Assembly (NCBI RefSeq): GCF_031348265.1
Contig: NZ_CP133771.1
Coordinates: forward strand, 8,432,001 to 8,496,000
From: Streptomyces collinus
GTDB taxonomy: Bacteria; Actinomycetota; Actinomycetes; Streptomycetales; Streptomycetaceae
Direction of reading: 5' to 3'
Length of the DNA: 64,000 bases
Positions 34,715 through 42,369 of the stretch are shown piece after piece. Within the stretch, counting starts at the first letter, position 1. Every line of letters starts with the position of its first letter. The position numbers were made by a program, and so were the translations under genes. A model generated the notes under the pieces. It saw nothing but the letters and a program-made list of their open reading frames with translations. It did not search any database and had not been told where the DNA came from.

Positions 34715-35371
34715 CTACGCCCTGCTGCCGTCGTGCAGGACAGCCAGCGCCCCCTGCGCGCGGGTGCCGTCCGGCGCCTCCCAGGAGCCGGAGACATGGC
34801 CGATCGCACCCTGCGGAGGCACGAACAGGCCGTCCGCAGCGGGTGGCAGGGCCCGGTGCACGCGGAGGAACGGGCCCTGCGGTGTGGTCAGCGCGGTGCC
34901 GTCCCGGTCGTCGGTGACGGTGAAGTCCGGGGAGAGGGAGCCTTCTTCGGCGCGGGAGACGACGACATCCTGAGCGGGCGTGTCGCTGACGTTCTGGTCC
35001 TGGGCCTGCGCCCGCCCCTCGATCAGGGCCGCCAACCGGGCGACCAGCACGGGATCATGACAGCCGTCGTAGGCCCAGCGCTGCCCCAGCACCCCGTGCT
35101 CCATCGTGCCGACGAGAGCGTGTTCCGCCCCTTCGAGCGGGGCACCGCGATAGGCCAGCGGCACCAGGTACGCGACCGGCCGAGGGCCGGAGGCGTCGGT
35201 GACCACCATGAACTCGATCCCCACCTCGCCCTGCGGATCGTCGAGCCGGAAGCCGCCCGCCTTCGCCAACTCCGGTTCCCCCGTGCCGCGGTACCACGGA
35301 CGGGACGGCAGCCAGGCGGTGAGCAGTTCCAGCTTGGTCGGCTTCAGGGTGGTGTGGTGGATGACGGCCAT
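34715..35371 (-). CDS. maltokinase N-terminal cap-like protein
   Basis: A 218-residue protein with the pattern of the maltokinase N-cap domain: MAVIHHTTLKPTKLELLTAWLPSRPWYRG, a central VGIEFMVVTD strand, and GTMEHGVLGQRWAYDGCHDPV. In actinobacteria this domain also occurs alone, as here, without the kinase lobe; such proteins are often mis-annotated as glucan branching enzyme. GGAAGGGAA precedes ATG 35371. It is convergent with the GlxA gene, 10 bp apart. Function as a separate protein is unknown. Confidence 0.8.
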   Translation of the reverse strand: MAVIHHTTLKPTKLELLTAWLPSRPWYRGTGEPELAKAGGFRLDDPQGEVGIEFMVVTDASGPRPVAYLVPLAYRGAPLEGAEHALVGTMEHGVLGQRWAYDGCHDPVLVARLAALIEGRAQAQDQNVSDTPAQDVVVSRAEEGSLSPDFTVTDDRDGTALTTPQGPFLRVHRALPPAADGLFVPPQGAIGHVSGSWEAPDGTRAQGALAVLHDGSRA

Positions 35372-35536
35372 GCCGAGGGTTCCCTTCCGATGCGTCGTAC
35401 GGGCGATCAAACCTTCGCATCCGCGCGGCGCGTGCGGGGCCCCGGAGTGCTCACCGACGGCGGCGTCACCGTCCTCGGCGGTGCGCCCACCGTCAACCGC
35501 TACCCCGCGGGCGGCGGGCCGGGTCACACCCGTGAC

Positions 35537-35809
35537 CTACCTCGTGCCGACCTGAGCGCTCGGAAGACCGGAGAAGATCACTCCCGGGTCGGACGGAGCC
35601 TCGTTCAGCACCCACAGGCCGATCAGCGTGGCCAGCGCGAACACGACGGTGATGAGCACCGCGAGGACGAGCCGGCGACGGCGTTCGCGCCGGAGCCACT
35701 CGCCGCGTGCCGTGCGGTAGGCGTCAGGGGCGGCCCGCACCCCGCCGGCGAGGGCGGCCAGGGCCTCGGTCAGCTCCCGCTCCGTACGGTCCGGATCGGT
35801 GTGGTTCAT
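35537..35809 (-). CDS. small single-pass membrane protein, possible anti-sigma
   Basis: A 90-residue protein: an acidic, helical cytoplasmic N terminus (ERELTEALAALAGGVRAAPDAY), basic RRERRRR, one transmembrane helix (about 47-69) and a short external tail. Its ATG overlaps the TGA of the upstream sigma factor gene (35806-35809), so translation is coupled. That context and topology suggest a minimal anti-sigma factor or sigma-associated membrane partner. No zinc-binding HxxxCxxC motif is present. Confidence 0.8.
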   Translation of the reverse strand: MNHTDPDRTERELTEALAALAGGVRAAPDAYRTARGEWLRRERRRRLVLAVLITVVFALATLIGLWVLNEAPSDPGVIFSGLPSAQVGTR

Positions 35810-36372
35810 CGCCGGGCCTCCATCGCCTGGGTCAGCGCGGCCAGACCGCGCGCCGTGTGTGTCTTCACCGAACCGGAGGAGATGCCCATCGCGGCGGCGA
35901 TCTCGCCCTCCTTCAGTCCGAGCCAGTGCCGCAGCACGAGTGCCTCGCGCTGCCGGGCCGGCAACTGCTGCAGCGCGTCGATCAGGACGCGCTGGTCGTC
36001 GCGGAGCAGCGCCGCGCTCTCGGCGGAGACGACGGTCTCCTCCGGCGGACTCTCCACGTGCTTGCGGGCGACCTGGAGGTGCCGGATGCGCATCCGGGTC
36101 AGATTGCACACCGTGGAGCGCAGATACGCCTCCGCCGCCTCGATGTCCCTCAGGCGCCGCCACTTCCGGTAGATCTGGTAGTACGCCTCGGCCACCACGT
36201 TCTCCGGGTCGTCCGCGCCCAGCAGCACCGCCAGGCGCAGCATCGAGGCGTAGTGCAGCTCGAAGAGCCCGGCGAGTCCGGCCTCGCGCTCCCGTTCCGC
36301 GGGGTCGGCCGGCGCGGGCGCCAGCGCCTCGACTTCGGGCTCCGGCACGGGTATCGGGTGTCTGTGTCTCAC
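35806..36372 (-). CDS. SigE-family ECF-like RNA polymerase sigma factor
   Basis: A 188-residue sigma factor. Region 2 is FELHYASMLRLAVLLGADDPENVVAEAYYQIYRKWRRL, region 2.4/linker ATEAYLRSTVCNLTRMRIR-like, and region 4 is QQLPARQREALVLRHWLGLKEGEIAAAMGISSGSVKTHTARGL. The GTG start overlaps the TGA of the upstream symporter gene (36369-36372), and its own stop overlaps the next start, so symporter, sigma and small membrane protein form one translationally coupled unit. This link between a transporter and a sigma factor suggests that substrate uptake or its flux controls transcription. Confidence 0.88.
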   Translation of the reverse strand: MRHRHPIPVPEPEVEALAPAPADPAEREREAGLAGLFELHYASMLRLAVLLGADDPENVVAEAYYQIYRKWRRLRDIEAAEAYLRSTVCNLTRMRIRHLQVARKHVESPPEETVVSAESAALLRDDQRVLIDALQQLPARQREALVLRHWLGLKEGEIAAAMGISSGSVKTHTARGLAALTQAMEARR

Positions 36373-37910
36373 TGCTGGTTCGCTCCCGTCTCCGGACGCC
36401 GCCTGACGGTCAGGCGGGACGGCAGGTCGGTCAGGTCGGCGCCGCGCGGGACGCCGAGACGTTCGAGTACGGCGGTGCCGGCCACCGCGACGATCAGGTT
36501 GAGCAGCAGGGCGGCCAGTCCGGCGTAGATCTCCAGCGGCCCGGAACCGAAGCCCACGATGGACGAGAAGCCCTCGCGGACGACCAGGTACGTCCCGGCC
36601 GCCATGCCCACGCCCCACCCGGCGAGCAGCGCCAGCGGGTGCAGCCGCCCGGTGAACAGCCCCACGGCGACGGCCGGGAAGATCTGCAGGATCCAGACCC
36701 CGCCGAGCAGCTGGAGGTTGATCGCGTCCTGGTCGCGCAGCCCGAAGACGAACGCGACCGCCCCGGCCTTCGCGATGAGCGAGACGGCCTTGGCGATGCG
36801 GACCTGCCGTTTGGGCGTGGCCGTCGGATGCACGTACTCGACGTACACGTTGCGGACGAAACTGGTGGCGGCCGCGATCGACATCACCGCCGCCGGGACC
36901 AGCGCCCCGACGGTGATCGCGCCGAACACCAGCCCGGCCAGCGGCCCCGGCATCAGCCGGTCGACCAGCATCGGCACGGCCGCCTCCGCCCCGCCCTCCG
37001 GCGCCCGCACCCCGGCCGCGAGCGCCGCGAAGCCGAGGACGCCGAAGAGCGCGAGCAGTCCCGTCCAGGCGGGCAGCGCCACCGCGACCTTGCGCAGGGT
37101 GCGCGGCCCGTCGGCGGCGAACCCCGCCGTCAGCACGTGCGGGTACATCATCAGGGCGAGCGCCGAACCGAGCGCGAGGGTGGCGTAGGCCGGTTGCTGG
37201 GCCGGGGTCAGCGCCAGCGCGTCGCCGCCGAGCCGTCGGGCCGCTCCGTCGAAGACGGCACCCGGACCGCCGAGCCGCTCCAGGACCAGCCAGGTGACCG
37301 CGGTGAGCGACACGAAGACGGCCACCGCCTTCAGCGCCGAGATGACGGTGGGTGCCCGCAGCCCGTGCCGGTACGTGGCCACGGCGAGTCCCGCGAACAG
37401 CGCCACCATCACCAGATCCCCGGCGGCACCGCGCGGGTACACCTCGCCGGCCGTCAGCACGGCTCGTATGCCGAGCAGCTGGAGCGCCAGGTAGGGCATG
37501 GTCGCGAGGATCCCGGTCAGTGCGACCACCAGGGCGAGGGGCGGTGACCCGTACCGTCCGCGGACGAAGTCGGCGACGGTGATGTAGCCGTGGGCGCGGG
37601 CCACGGTCCACAGCCGGCTCAGCAGCACGAAGGCGAGCGGGGAGACGATCACCGTGTACGGCACGGCGAAGAACGCCGCGGCGCCGTTGCCGTACGCCAG
37701 ACCCGGCACGGCGGTGAAGGTGTACGCGGTGAAGATCGTGCCGCCCAAGAGGAACCAGGTCCACACCGGGCCCAGGCTGCGGTCGGCCAGCGCCCAGCCT
37801 TCCAGGGACGGCAGCCGGCCGCTGGGCCGCAGGCGCCGCGCGGTGACGGCGAGCAGCGACGCTCCGCCGGTCACGGCGAGGAACGTCGCGGTCATGGTGC
37901 CGTCGGCCAT
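36369..37910 (-). CDS. sodium:solute symporter (MctP-like)
   Basis: A 513-residue SSS-family permease with about 13 hydrophobic helices. Early signature: SLEGWALADRSLGPVWTWFLLGGTIFTAYTF, where family members show xWALGGRxLG. It ends with a cytoplasmic RRRPETGANQQ tail. The closest type is the monocarboxylate (pyruvate/lactate/acetate) MctP-like group, but the substrate is inferred. ATG 37910 follows AAGGACGGTGA. It is divergent from cstA, with two inverted copies of an 11-bp motif in the shared upstream region, and its 3' end overlaps the sigma factor gene. Confidence 0.88.
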   Translation of the reverse strand: MADGTMTATFLAVTGGASLLAVTARRLRPSGRLPSLEGWALADRSLGPVWTWFLLGGTIFTAYTFTAVPGLAYGNGAAAFFAVPYTVIVSPLAFVLLSRLWTVARAHGYITVADFVRGRYGSPPLALVVALTGILATMPYLALQLLGIRAVLTAGEVYPRGAAGDLVMVALFAGLAVATYRHGLRAPTVISALKAVAVFVSLTAVTWLVLERLGGPGAVFDGAARRLGGDALALTPAQQPAYATLALGSALALMMYPHVLTAGFAADGPRTLRKVAVALPAWTGLLALFGVLGFAALAAGVRAPEGGAEAAVPMLVDRLMPGPLAGLVFGAITVGALVPAAVMSIAAATSFVRNVYVEYVHPTATPKRQVRIAKAVSLIAKAGAVAFVFGLRDQDAINLQLLGGVWILQIFPAVAVGLFTGRLHPLALLAGWGVGMAAGTYLVVREGFSSIVGFGSGPLEIYAGLAALLLNLIVAVAGTAVLERLGVPRGADLTDLPSRLTVRRRPETGANQQ

Positions 37911-37943
37911 GGGTCACCGTCCTTGGTGTGCCTGATCCCTCGC

Positions 37944-37954
37944 GCAAGAGTTGC
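37944..37954. promoter_or_regulatory. GCAAGAGTTGC motif, copy 1
   Basis: GCAA-GAG-TTGC is the core of the longer palindrome CGCGCAAGAGTTGCGCG (37941-37957), 34 bp upstream of the symporter start. The same core recurs in opposite orientation at 38033-38043, near cstA. Confidence 0.6.
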
Positions 37955-38032
37955 GCGGCGGCCCGGATCGGAGGACACGGAACCGGCGGAAAATCCTCTG
38001 GAAGTTCGCTGTCAACCGGTTCCGGGGGGTGG

Positions 38033-38043
38033 GCAACTCTTGC
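38033..38043. promoter_or_regulatory. GCAACTCTTGC motif, copy 2 (inverted)
   Basis: This is the exact reverse complement of the motif at 37944-37954, 96 bp upstream of the cstA start. Two copies in one 228-bp divergent promoter region suggest a shared regulator of both transporters. Confidence 0.6.
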
Positions 38044-38138
38044 ACAGACCCACAGCGAGCGGGAGAGCCGCCGCTTCGCTGATCCCCCGGGCACCTCGGG
38101 TCACGAGGTGTCCCGCACCGCCCTGGTGAGGAGCCGCC

Positions 38139-40292
38139 ATGCCTGCGTCCACCCTGCCCGAATCCGGCCCGACCGCGCCCGAAAAGTCGCGTATATCACT
38201 TCGATCCGCCCTGCTGTGGACCGGCGTCGCCCTGCTCGGCGCCGTCGCCTGGGGCGTCCTCGCGCTCGCCCGAGGCGAGAAGATCTCCGCGGTCTGGCTG
38301 GTGGTCGCCGCGCTCGGCTCGTACGCCATCGCCTACCGCTTCTACGCGCGGTTCATCGCCCGCCGGGTACTCCGGCCGGACGACCGCCGGGCCACGCCCG
38401 CCGAGCGCCTGGAGGACGGCGTCGACTTCCAGCCGACCGACCGCCGCGTGCTGCTCGGCCACCACTTCGCCGCGATCGCCGGCGCCGGGCCGCTGGTGGG
38501 CCCGGTGCTCGCGGCCCAGATGGGCTATCTCCCGGGCACCCTCTGGATCGTCGCCGGGGTGATCTTCGCCGGGGCGGTGCAGGACATGGTGGTGCTGTTC
38601 CTGTCCATGCGCCGGGACGGCACGTCGCTCGGCCAGATGGCCCGCGACGAGATCGGCCGGGCGGGCGGGGCGGCCGCCCTGGTCGCGGTGTTCGCCATCA
38701 TGATCATTTTGCTCGGTGTGCTCGCCCTGGTGGTCGTGAACGCCCTGGCCCACTCCCCGTGGGGCACGTTCTCCGTCGCCATGACCATCCCCATCGCCCT
38801 CTTCATGGGCTTCTGGATGCACCGCGTCCGTCCCGGCAGGGTCGTCGAGACCAGCCTCATCGGCGTGGCGCTGCTGCTCCTGGCGATCGTCGGCGGCGGC
38901 TGGGTGCAGAACTCCTCCCTCGCCGGCACGTTCACCCTCAGCCCCACCACCCTCGTCTTCTGCCTGATCGGCTACGGCTTCGTCGCCTCGGTGCTGCCGG
39001 TGTGGATGCTGCTGGCGCCGCGCGACTACCTCTCCACCTTCATGAAGATCGGCACGATCGCCCTGCTCGCGGTGGGCGTGATCGTGGCCGCGCCCGTGCT
39101 CAGGGCCGACGCGGTGAGCGACTTCGCGACGTCGGGAGCGGGCCCGGTCTTCGCGGGGGCGCTGTTCCCCTTCCTCTTCATCACGATCGCCTGCGGCGCG
39201 CTGTCCGGCTTCCACGCCCTGGTCTCCTCCGGAACGACCCCGAAGCTCATCCAGAAGGAGTCCCAGGTCCGGCTGATCGGCTACGGCGCGATGCTGATGG
39301 AGTCGTTCGTCGCGATCATGGCGCTGATCGCCGCGGCGACGCTGGAGCCGGGCCTGTACTACGCGATGAACGCACCGGCCGGTCTGCTGGGCGCGACCGC
39401 CGAGTCCGCGTCCCACGCGGTGGCGGGCCTCGGCTTCACCATCACCCCCGACCAGCTCACCCAGGCCGCGAAGGCGGTCGAGGAACACACCCTGATCGCC
39501 CGCTCCGGCGGCGCCCCGACCCTCGCGGTCGGCATGTCGGAGATCTTCTCCGGGGTCTTCGGCGGGGCTGCCATGAAGGCCTTCTGGTACCACTTCGCGA
39601 TCATGTTCGAGGCACTGTTCATCCTGACCACGGTGGACGCCGGCACCCGCGTCGGCCGCTTCATGCTCCAGGACATGCTCGGCAACGTCTGGAAGCCCAT
39701 CGGCCGGGTCAACTGGAAGCCCGGCATCTGGCTGTGCAGCGGCCTGGTCGTCGCCGCCTGGGGCTACTTCCTCTACACCGGCGCCACCGACCCGCTCGGC
39801 GGGATCAACCAGCTCTTCCCGCTCTTCGGCATCGCCAACCAGCTGCTCGCCGCCATCGCCCTCGCCGTCTGCACCACCGTCCTCGTCAAGTCCGGGCGGC
39901 TGCGCTGGGCCTGGGTCACCGGCGTTCCCCTCGCCTGGGTCACCGCGATCACCTTCACCGCCGGCTGGCAGAAGGTCTTCTCCGCCGACCCGAAGATCGG
40001 CTTCTTCGCCCAACGGGCCCACTACGCCGACGCCCTGGACGCCGGGCAGATCCTCGCCCCCGCCAAGACGACCGCCGACATGCACACCGTGGTCACCAAC
40101 TCCACCGTCGACGGCGTCCTCATCGCCCTCTTCCTGCTCCTGGTCGCCGTGGTGATCGGCAACGCGGCGGTGGTCTGCGTGCGCGCGATACGGTCCGCGA
40201 CGCCGCTGCCGACCACCGAGGCCCCGTACGTCGAATCACGCATCGACGCACCCGGCGACCCCGTCGAGCCCCTGGCCGGAGCCCGCTCGTGA
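38139..40292 (+). CDS. cstA: carbon starvation protein CstA
   Basis: A 717-residue CstA-family transporter for peptides and/or pyruvate. The signature HHFAAIAGAGPLVGPVLAAQMGYLPG is intact, as are VGMSEIFSGVFGGAAMKAFWYHFAIMFEALFILTTVDAGTR and ANQLLAAIALAVCTTVL. About 16-18 membrane helices span the chain. GAGGAG precedes the ATG. It overlaps ybdD at the stop, the normal arrangement. It is divergent from the symporter/sigma unit and shares an upstream region with paired motifs, so carboxylate supply may control both. Confidence 0.95.
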   Translation: MPASTLPESGPTAPEKSRISLRSALLWTGVALLGAVAWGVLALARGEKISAVWLVVAALGSYAIAYRFYARFIARRVLRPDDRRATPAERLEDGVDFQPTDRRVLLGHHFAAIAGAGPLVGPVLAAQMGYLPGTLWIVAGVIFAGAVQDMVVLFLSMRRDGTSLGQMARDEIGRAGGAAALVAVFAIMIILLGVLALVVVNALAHSPWGTFSVAMTIPIALFMGFWMHRVRPGRVVETSLIGVALLLLAIVGGGWVQNSSLAGTFTLSPTTLVFCLIGYGFVASVLPVWMLLAPRDYLSTFMKIGTIALLAVGVIVAAPVLRADAVSDFATSGAGPVFAGALFPFLFITIACGALSGFHALVSSGTTPKLIQKESQVRLIGYGAMLMESFVAIMALIAAATLEPGLYYAMNAPAGLLGATAESASHAVAGLGFTITPDQLTQAAKAVEEHTLIARSGGAPTLAVGMSEIFSGVFGGAAMKAFWYHFAIMFEALFILTTVDAGTRVGRFMLQDMLGNVWKPIGRVNWKPGIWLCSGLVVAAWGYFLYTGATDPLGGINQLFPLFGIANQLLAAIALAVCTTVLVKSGRLRWAWVTGVPLAWVTAITFTAGWQKVFSADPKIGFFAQRAHYADALDAGQILAPAKTTADMHTVVTNSTVDGVLIALFLLLVAVVIGNAAVVCVRAIRSATPLPTTEAPYVESRIDAPGDPVEPLAGARS

Positions 40293-40477
40293 GGATCCGG
40301 CACTGGGCTCGGGCGGTGCGCTGGTATCTGCGCGAGCTGACCGGAGAGGCCGAGTACGACCGCCACTGCGAGCGGCACCGACGTCACCATCCGCTCGCCC
40401 CGGTGCCCACCCGCCGGGAGTACCAGGTGCTGCGCACCCGGCATCAGGAGGCCCGCACCCGCAGCCGCTGCTGCTGA
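40289..40477 (+). CDS. ybdD: YbdD/YjiX family small protein
   Basis: A 62-residue basic protein typical of the YbdD/YjiX family that accompanies CstA: RHWARAVRWYLRELTGEAEYDRHCERHRRHHPL and PTRREYQVLRTRHQE. The GTG start overlaps the cstA stop (GTGA), giving translational coupling. Its role with CstA is probably as a small regulatory or assembly subunit. Confidence 0.92.
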   Translation: MRIRHWARAVRWYLRELTGEAEYDRHCERHRRHHPLAPVPTRREYQVLRTRHQEARTRSRCC

Positions 40478-40484
40478 AGGGCTC

Positions 40485-40524
40485 CCGCGGCACCGCACGG
40501 GCTCACCTGCCCACGGTGCCGCGG
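40485..40524. terminator. bidirectional hairpin after ybdD
   Basis: CCGCGGCACCG (40485-40495) pairs with CGGTGCCGCGG (40514-40524) in an 11-bp perfect stem. The right arm overlaps the last codons of the convergent acetoacetate-decarboxylase-like gene. Confidence 0.65.
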
Positions 40525-41186
40525 AAGTCGCGGACGGCGAGGGAGAGGAGCGGCCGATGCCGGGCGAGGACGGACAGCGGAGCGCCCGCGCCGAGGGCAT
40601 CTCCGGGCTGCCGGCCCGCCGCCCCGTCGAGCGACCGCCCCCGGACGCCGGGCCCGGTCGTGACGCGGCTGCGGCCGAGGGCCGGCCGTCCGCTGATCCG
40701 CATGGGCACGCGGCACTCCGTACCGTCGGGCAGTTGCTGGACCAGATGGGCGCGGGCAGGCAGCCGGAAGGGCAGCCGCAGCACGTCCCGGTAGGTGACG
40801 CGGACCGGCGGAATGCCGTCGGCGGTCAGTTCGCCCCGGCTGCCCCGGCCGTCCGCGCGGAGCGCGATCACGCCCTGCTCCTTCGGGATACCCCACAGGG
40901 CGCGTCCCCCGGCCAGGGAGCGCTCGTCGTCGACCCAGGCGGCCACGGTGCTGCCGGCGAGGCTGCGGCCGTGGCGAACGGCCAGGGCGATGAGGAATTC
41001 GCGGTAGGCGAGGACGCCGCCGGGCCGGTAGTCCACCCAGAAGGTCAGCAGGGTGGCACGGCGCCGCACGATCCAGGGGCTGACCCCGTGGGGCAGGGGC
41101 CAGGGCGGCAGTTCGTCCGCCGGGACGCGGCACAGCGAGACGACCATGTCGCCGGTGAGGTGCCACGGTGAAGGAGGAAAAGGCAC
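40503..41186 (-). CDS. acetoacetate decarboxylase family protein
   Basis: A 227-residue protein of the acetoacetate decarboxylase-like family (PF06314 type). Motifs: PWPLPHGVSPWIVRRRATLLTFWVDY, AYREFLIALAVRHG, and LAGGRALWGIPKEQGVIAL, whose lysine is at the Schiff-base position of acetoacetate decarboxylases. Stand-alone actinobacterial copies mostly lack a proven substrate. I choose the GTG at 41186 (VPFPPSPWHLTGDM); the frame runs on upstream into an aldehyde dehydrogenase remnant, which makes an artificial longer ORF. Confidence 0.85.
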   Translation of the reverse strand: MPFPPSPWHLTGDMVVSLCRVPADELPPWPLPHGVSPWIVRRRATLLTFWVDYRPGGVLAYREFLIALAVRHGRSLAGSTVAAWVDDERSLAGGRALWGIPKEQGVIALRADGRGSRGELTADGIPPVRVTYRDVLRLPFRLPARAHLVQQLPDGTECRVPMRISGRPALGRSRVTTGPGVRGRSLDGAAGRQPGDALGAGAPLSVLARHRPLLSLAVRDFRGTVGR

Positions 41187-41710
41187 GGCTGGTCGTTCCA
41201 CGGCGTGATACCGACTTCCTCGGCTCGGACTCGTACGGCCGATCTTCCCACCCCCGGCCTGATGGTCGAGGTCCTCGCGGCCAGGTGGGCCGCCATGCGG
41301 TGTGCCCGGGAGAGGTTCGTCGTCCACACGCCGGCCGCGAGGCCGTAGTCGGTGTCGTTGGCCAGGCGTACGACCTCGTCCTCGGTGTCGAACGACATGA
41401 CTGCCGAGGCCGCCGTCGGTGGCCCGGCCGCCGGTGAGCGCCCGGGCGCCTTCGCCGCGTCCGAGGTCGACGTACCCGGCGACCTTGTCGCGCTGGTCCT
41501 CGAAGGCCAGCGGGCCGAGTTCCGTCTTCTCGTCCAGGGGGTCCCCGATGCGGATGGTCCGGGCGCGCTCGGTGACCCGCTCCAGCAGCTCGTCGTAGAC
41601 CGACCGGTGCGCGAACACCCGGCTGCCCGCGATACAGGTCTGCCCGGCCGCGGCGAAGATGCCGGCGACGACGCCCATCGCGGCGTTCGGGATGTTGGCG
41701 TCCTCGATTT
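41187..41710 (-). pseudogene. aldehyde dehydrogenase fragment
   Basis: Minus-strand remnant of an aldehyde dehydrogenase. It enters at IEDANIPNAAMGVVAG, includes the catalytic-cysteine block AAAGQTCIAGSRVFAHRSVYDELLE, and runs to GYVDLGRGEGARALTGGRA. There about 45 residues (the HPTVF...EEIFGP region) are missing and the frame changes. It resumes as VMSFDTEDEVVRLANDTDYGLAAGVWTTNLSRAHRMAAHLAART, then loses homology before the family's C-terminal end. The N-terminal half of the gene is absent. Thus both ends and the middle are damaged. Confidence 0.88.
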
Positions 41711-41737
41711 GGAGACGGCCCGAGAGGCGACCGTGAT

Positions 41738-42130
41738 TCAGACCCCGACCACGATCGGGAGTGCGTCCGTCCGGCCGTAAGCGAGGATGCGCGTGAGTGC
41801 CTGCTTCATGTGGGCTGTGTCCGCGGCCGGTGCATGCAGCACTGCCTCGACCACCGGATCATCCAGGAACAGGGCTTCCAAGGAATCGGGGTCGAGCGTG
41901 ACCCGCAGGATGTCTCCTTCCAGCTCCGTGCCTTGGCCGGGGGTGACAACGCAGTACGAGTCGCAGCCGTTGCGGATGTTCTGCGCATCAGGTTCCTCGA
42001 AGCCACACTGGAACTCGAGCGCGAAGCCTTCTCCGCTTTCTGACTCGGCAACTCCGGCAGTCAGGGCATAGACGTCCGGCCCCGGCTCGTGCCACCCGTA
42101 GGCGATCTTCGCAGTGAATCTGTAGGTCAC
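41738..42130 (-). CDS. Imm10-like immunity protein
   Basis: A 130-residue acidic protein with the pattern of the Imm10 family: ESGEGFALEFQCGFEEPDAQNIRNGCDSYCVVTPGQGTELEG, then LRVTLDPDSLEALFLDDPVVEAVL, and a helical end LTRILAYGRTDALP. Imm10 proteins are normally encoded beside polymorphic toxins. No toxin gene is adjacent; the neighbour is an aldehyde dehydrogenase remnant. Family call is by motif. Confidence 0.7.
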   Translation of the reverse strand: MTYRFTAKIAYGWHEPGPDVYALTAGVAESESGEGFALEFQCGFEEPDAQNIRNGCDSYCVVTPGQGTELEGDILRVTLDPDSLEALFLDDPVVEAVLHAPAADTAHMKQALTRILAYGRTDALPIVVGV

Positions 42131-42328
42131 ACGCGTGTTCTACCAGGGCCTGCAACGGCCGATCGTGAACTACTGCAGAACCCTGTGCCACAGGACGCAC
42201 CGAACGACGAGCAGCAATTGCGACTCGCCGGTTCTGGCGTGAACGAATCGGATCGGGGCTCCGTATGCTTATCCGATCGAGGTGCGTATCCGGACGAATT
42301 TCTCGATCTTCATGCGGTTTGTGCTTAA

Positions 42329-42349
42329 GGGCCGCGAGTGCCGCGGCCC
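42329..42349 (+). promoter_or_regulatory. 5'-leader hairpin before ferric-reductase-type gene
   Basis: GGGCCGCG (42329-42336) pairs perfectly with CGCGGCCC (42342-42349) around AGTGC. It lies 20 bp before the ATG at 42370 and could shape translation or end leader transcripts. Confidence 0.4.
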
Positions 42350-42369
42350 CGGGGGGATGCGAGGCGACC

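Noticed and set aside
40503..41678. 391-codon frame on the minus strand
   Set aside because: It joins an aldehyde dehydrogenase fragment to the acetoacetate-decarboxylase-like gene only because the pseudogene happens to lack stops; the real gene starts at 41186.
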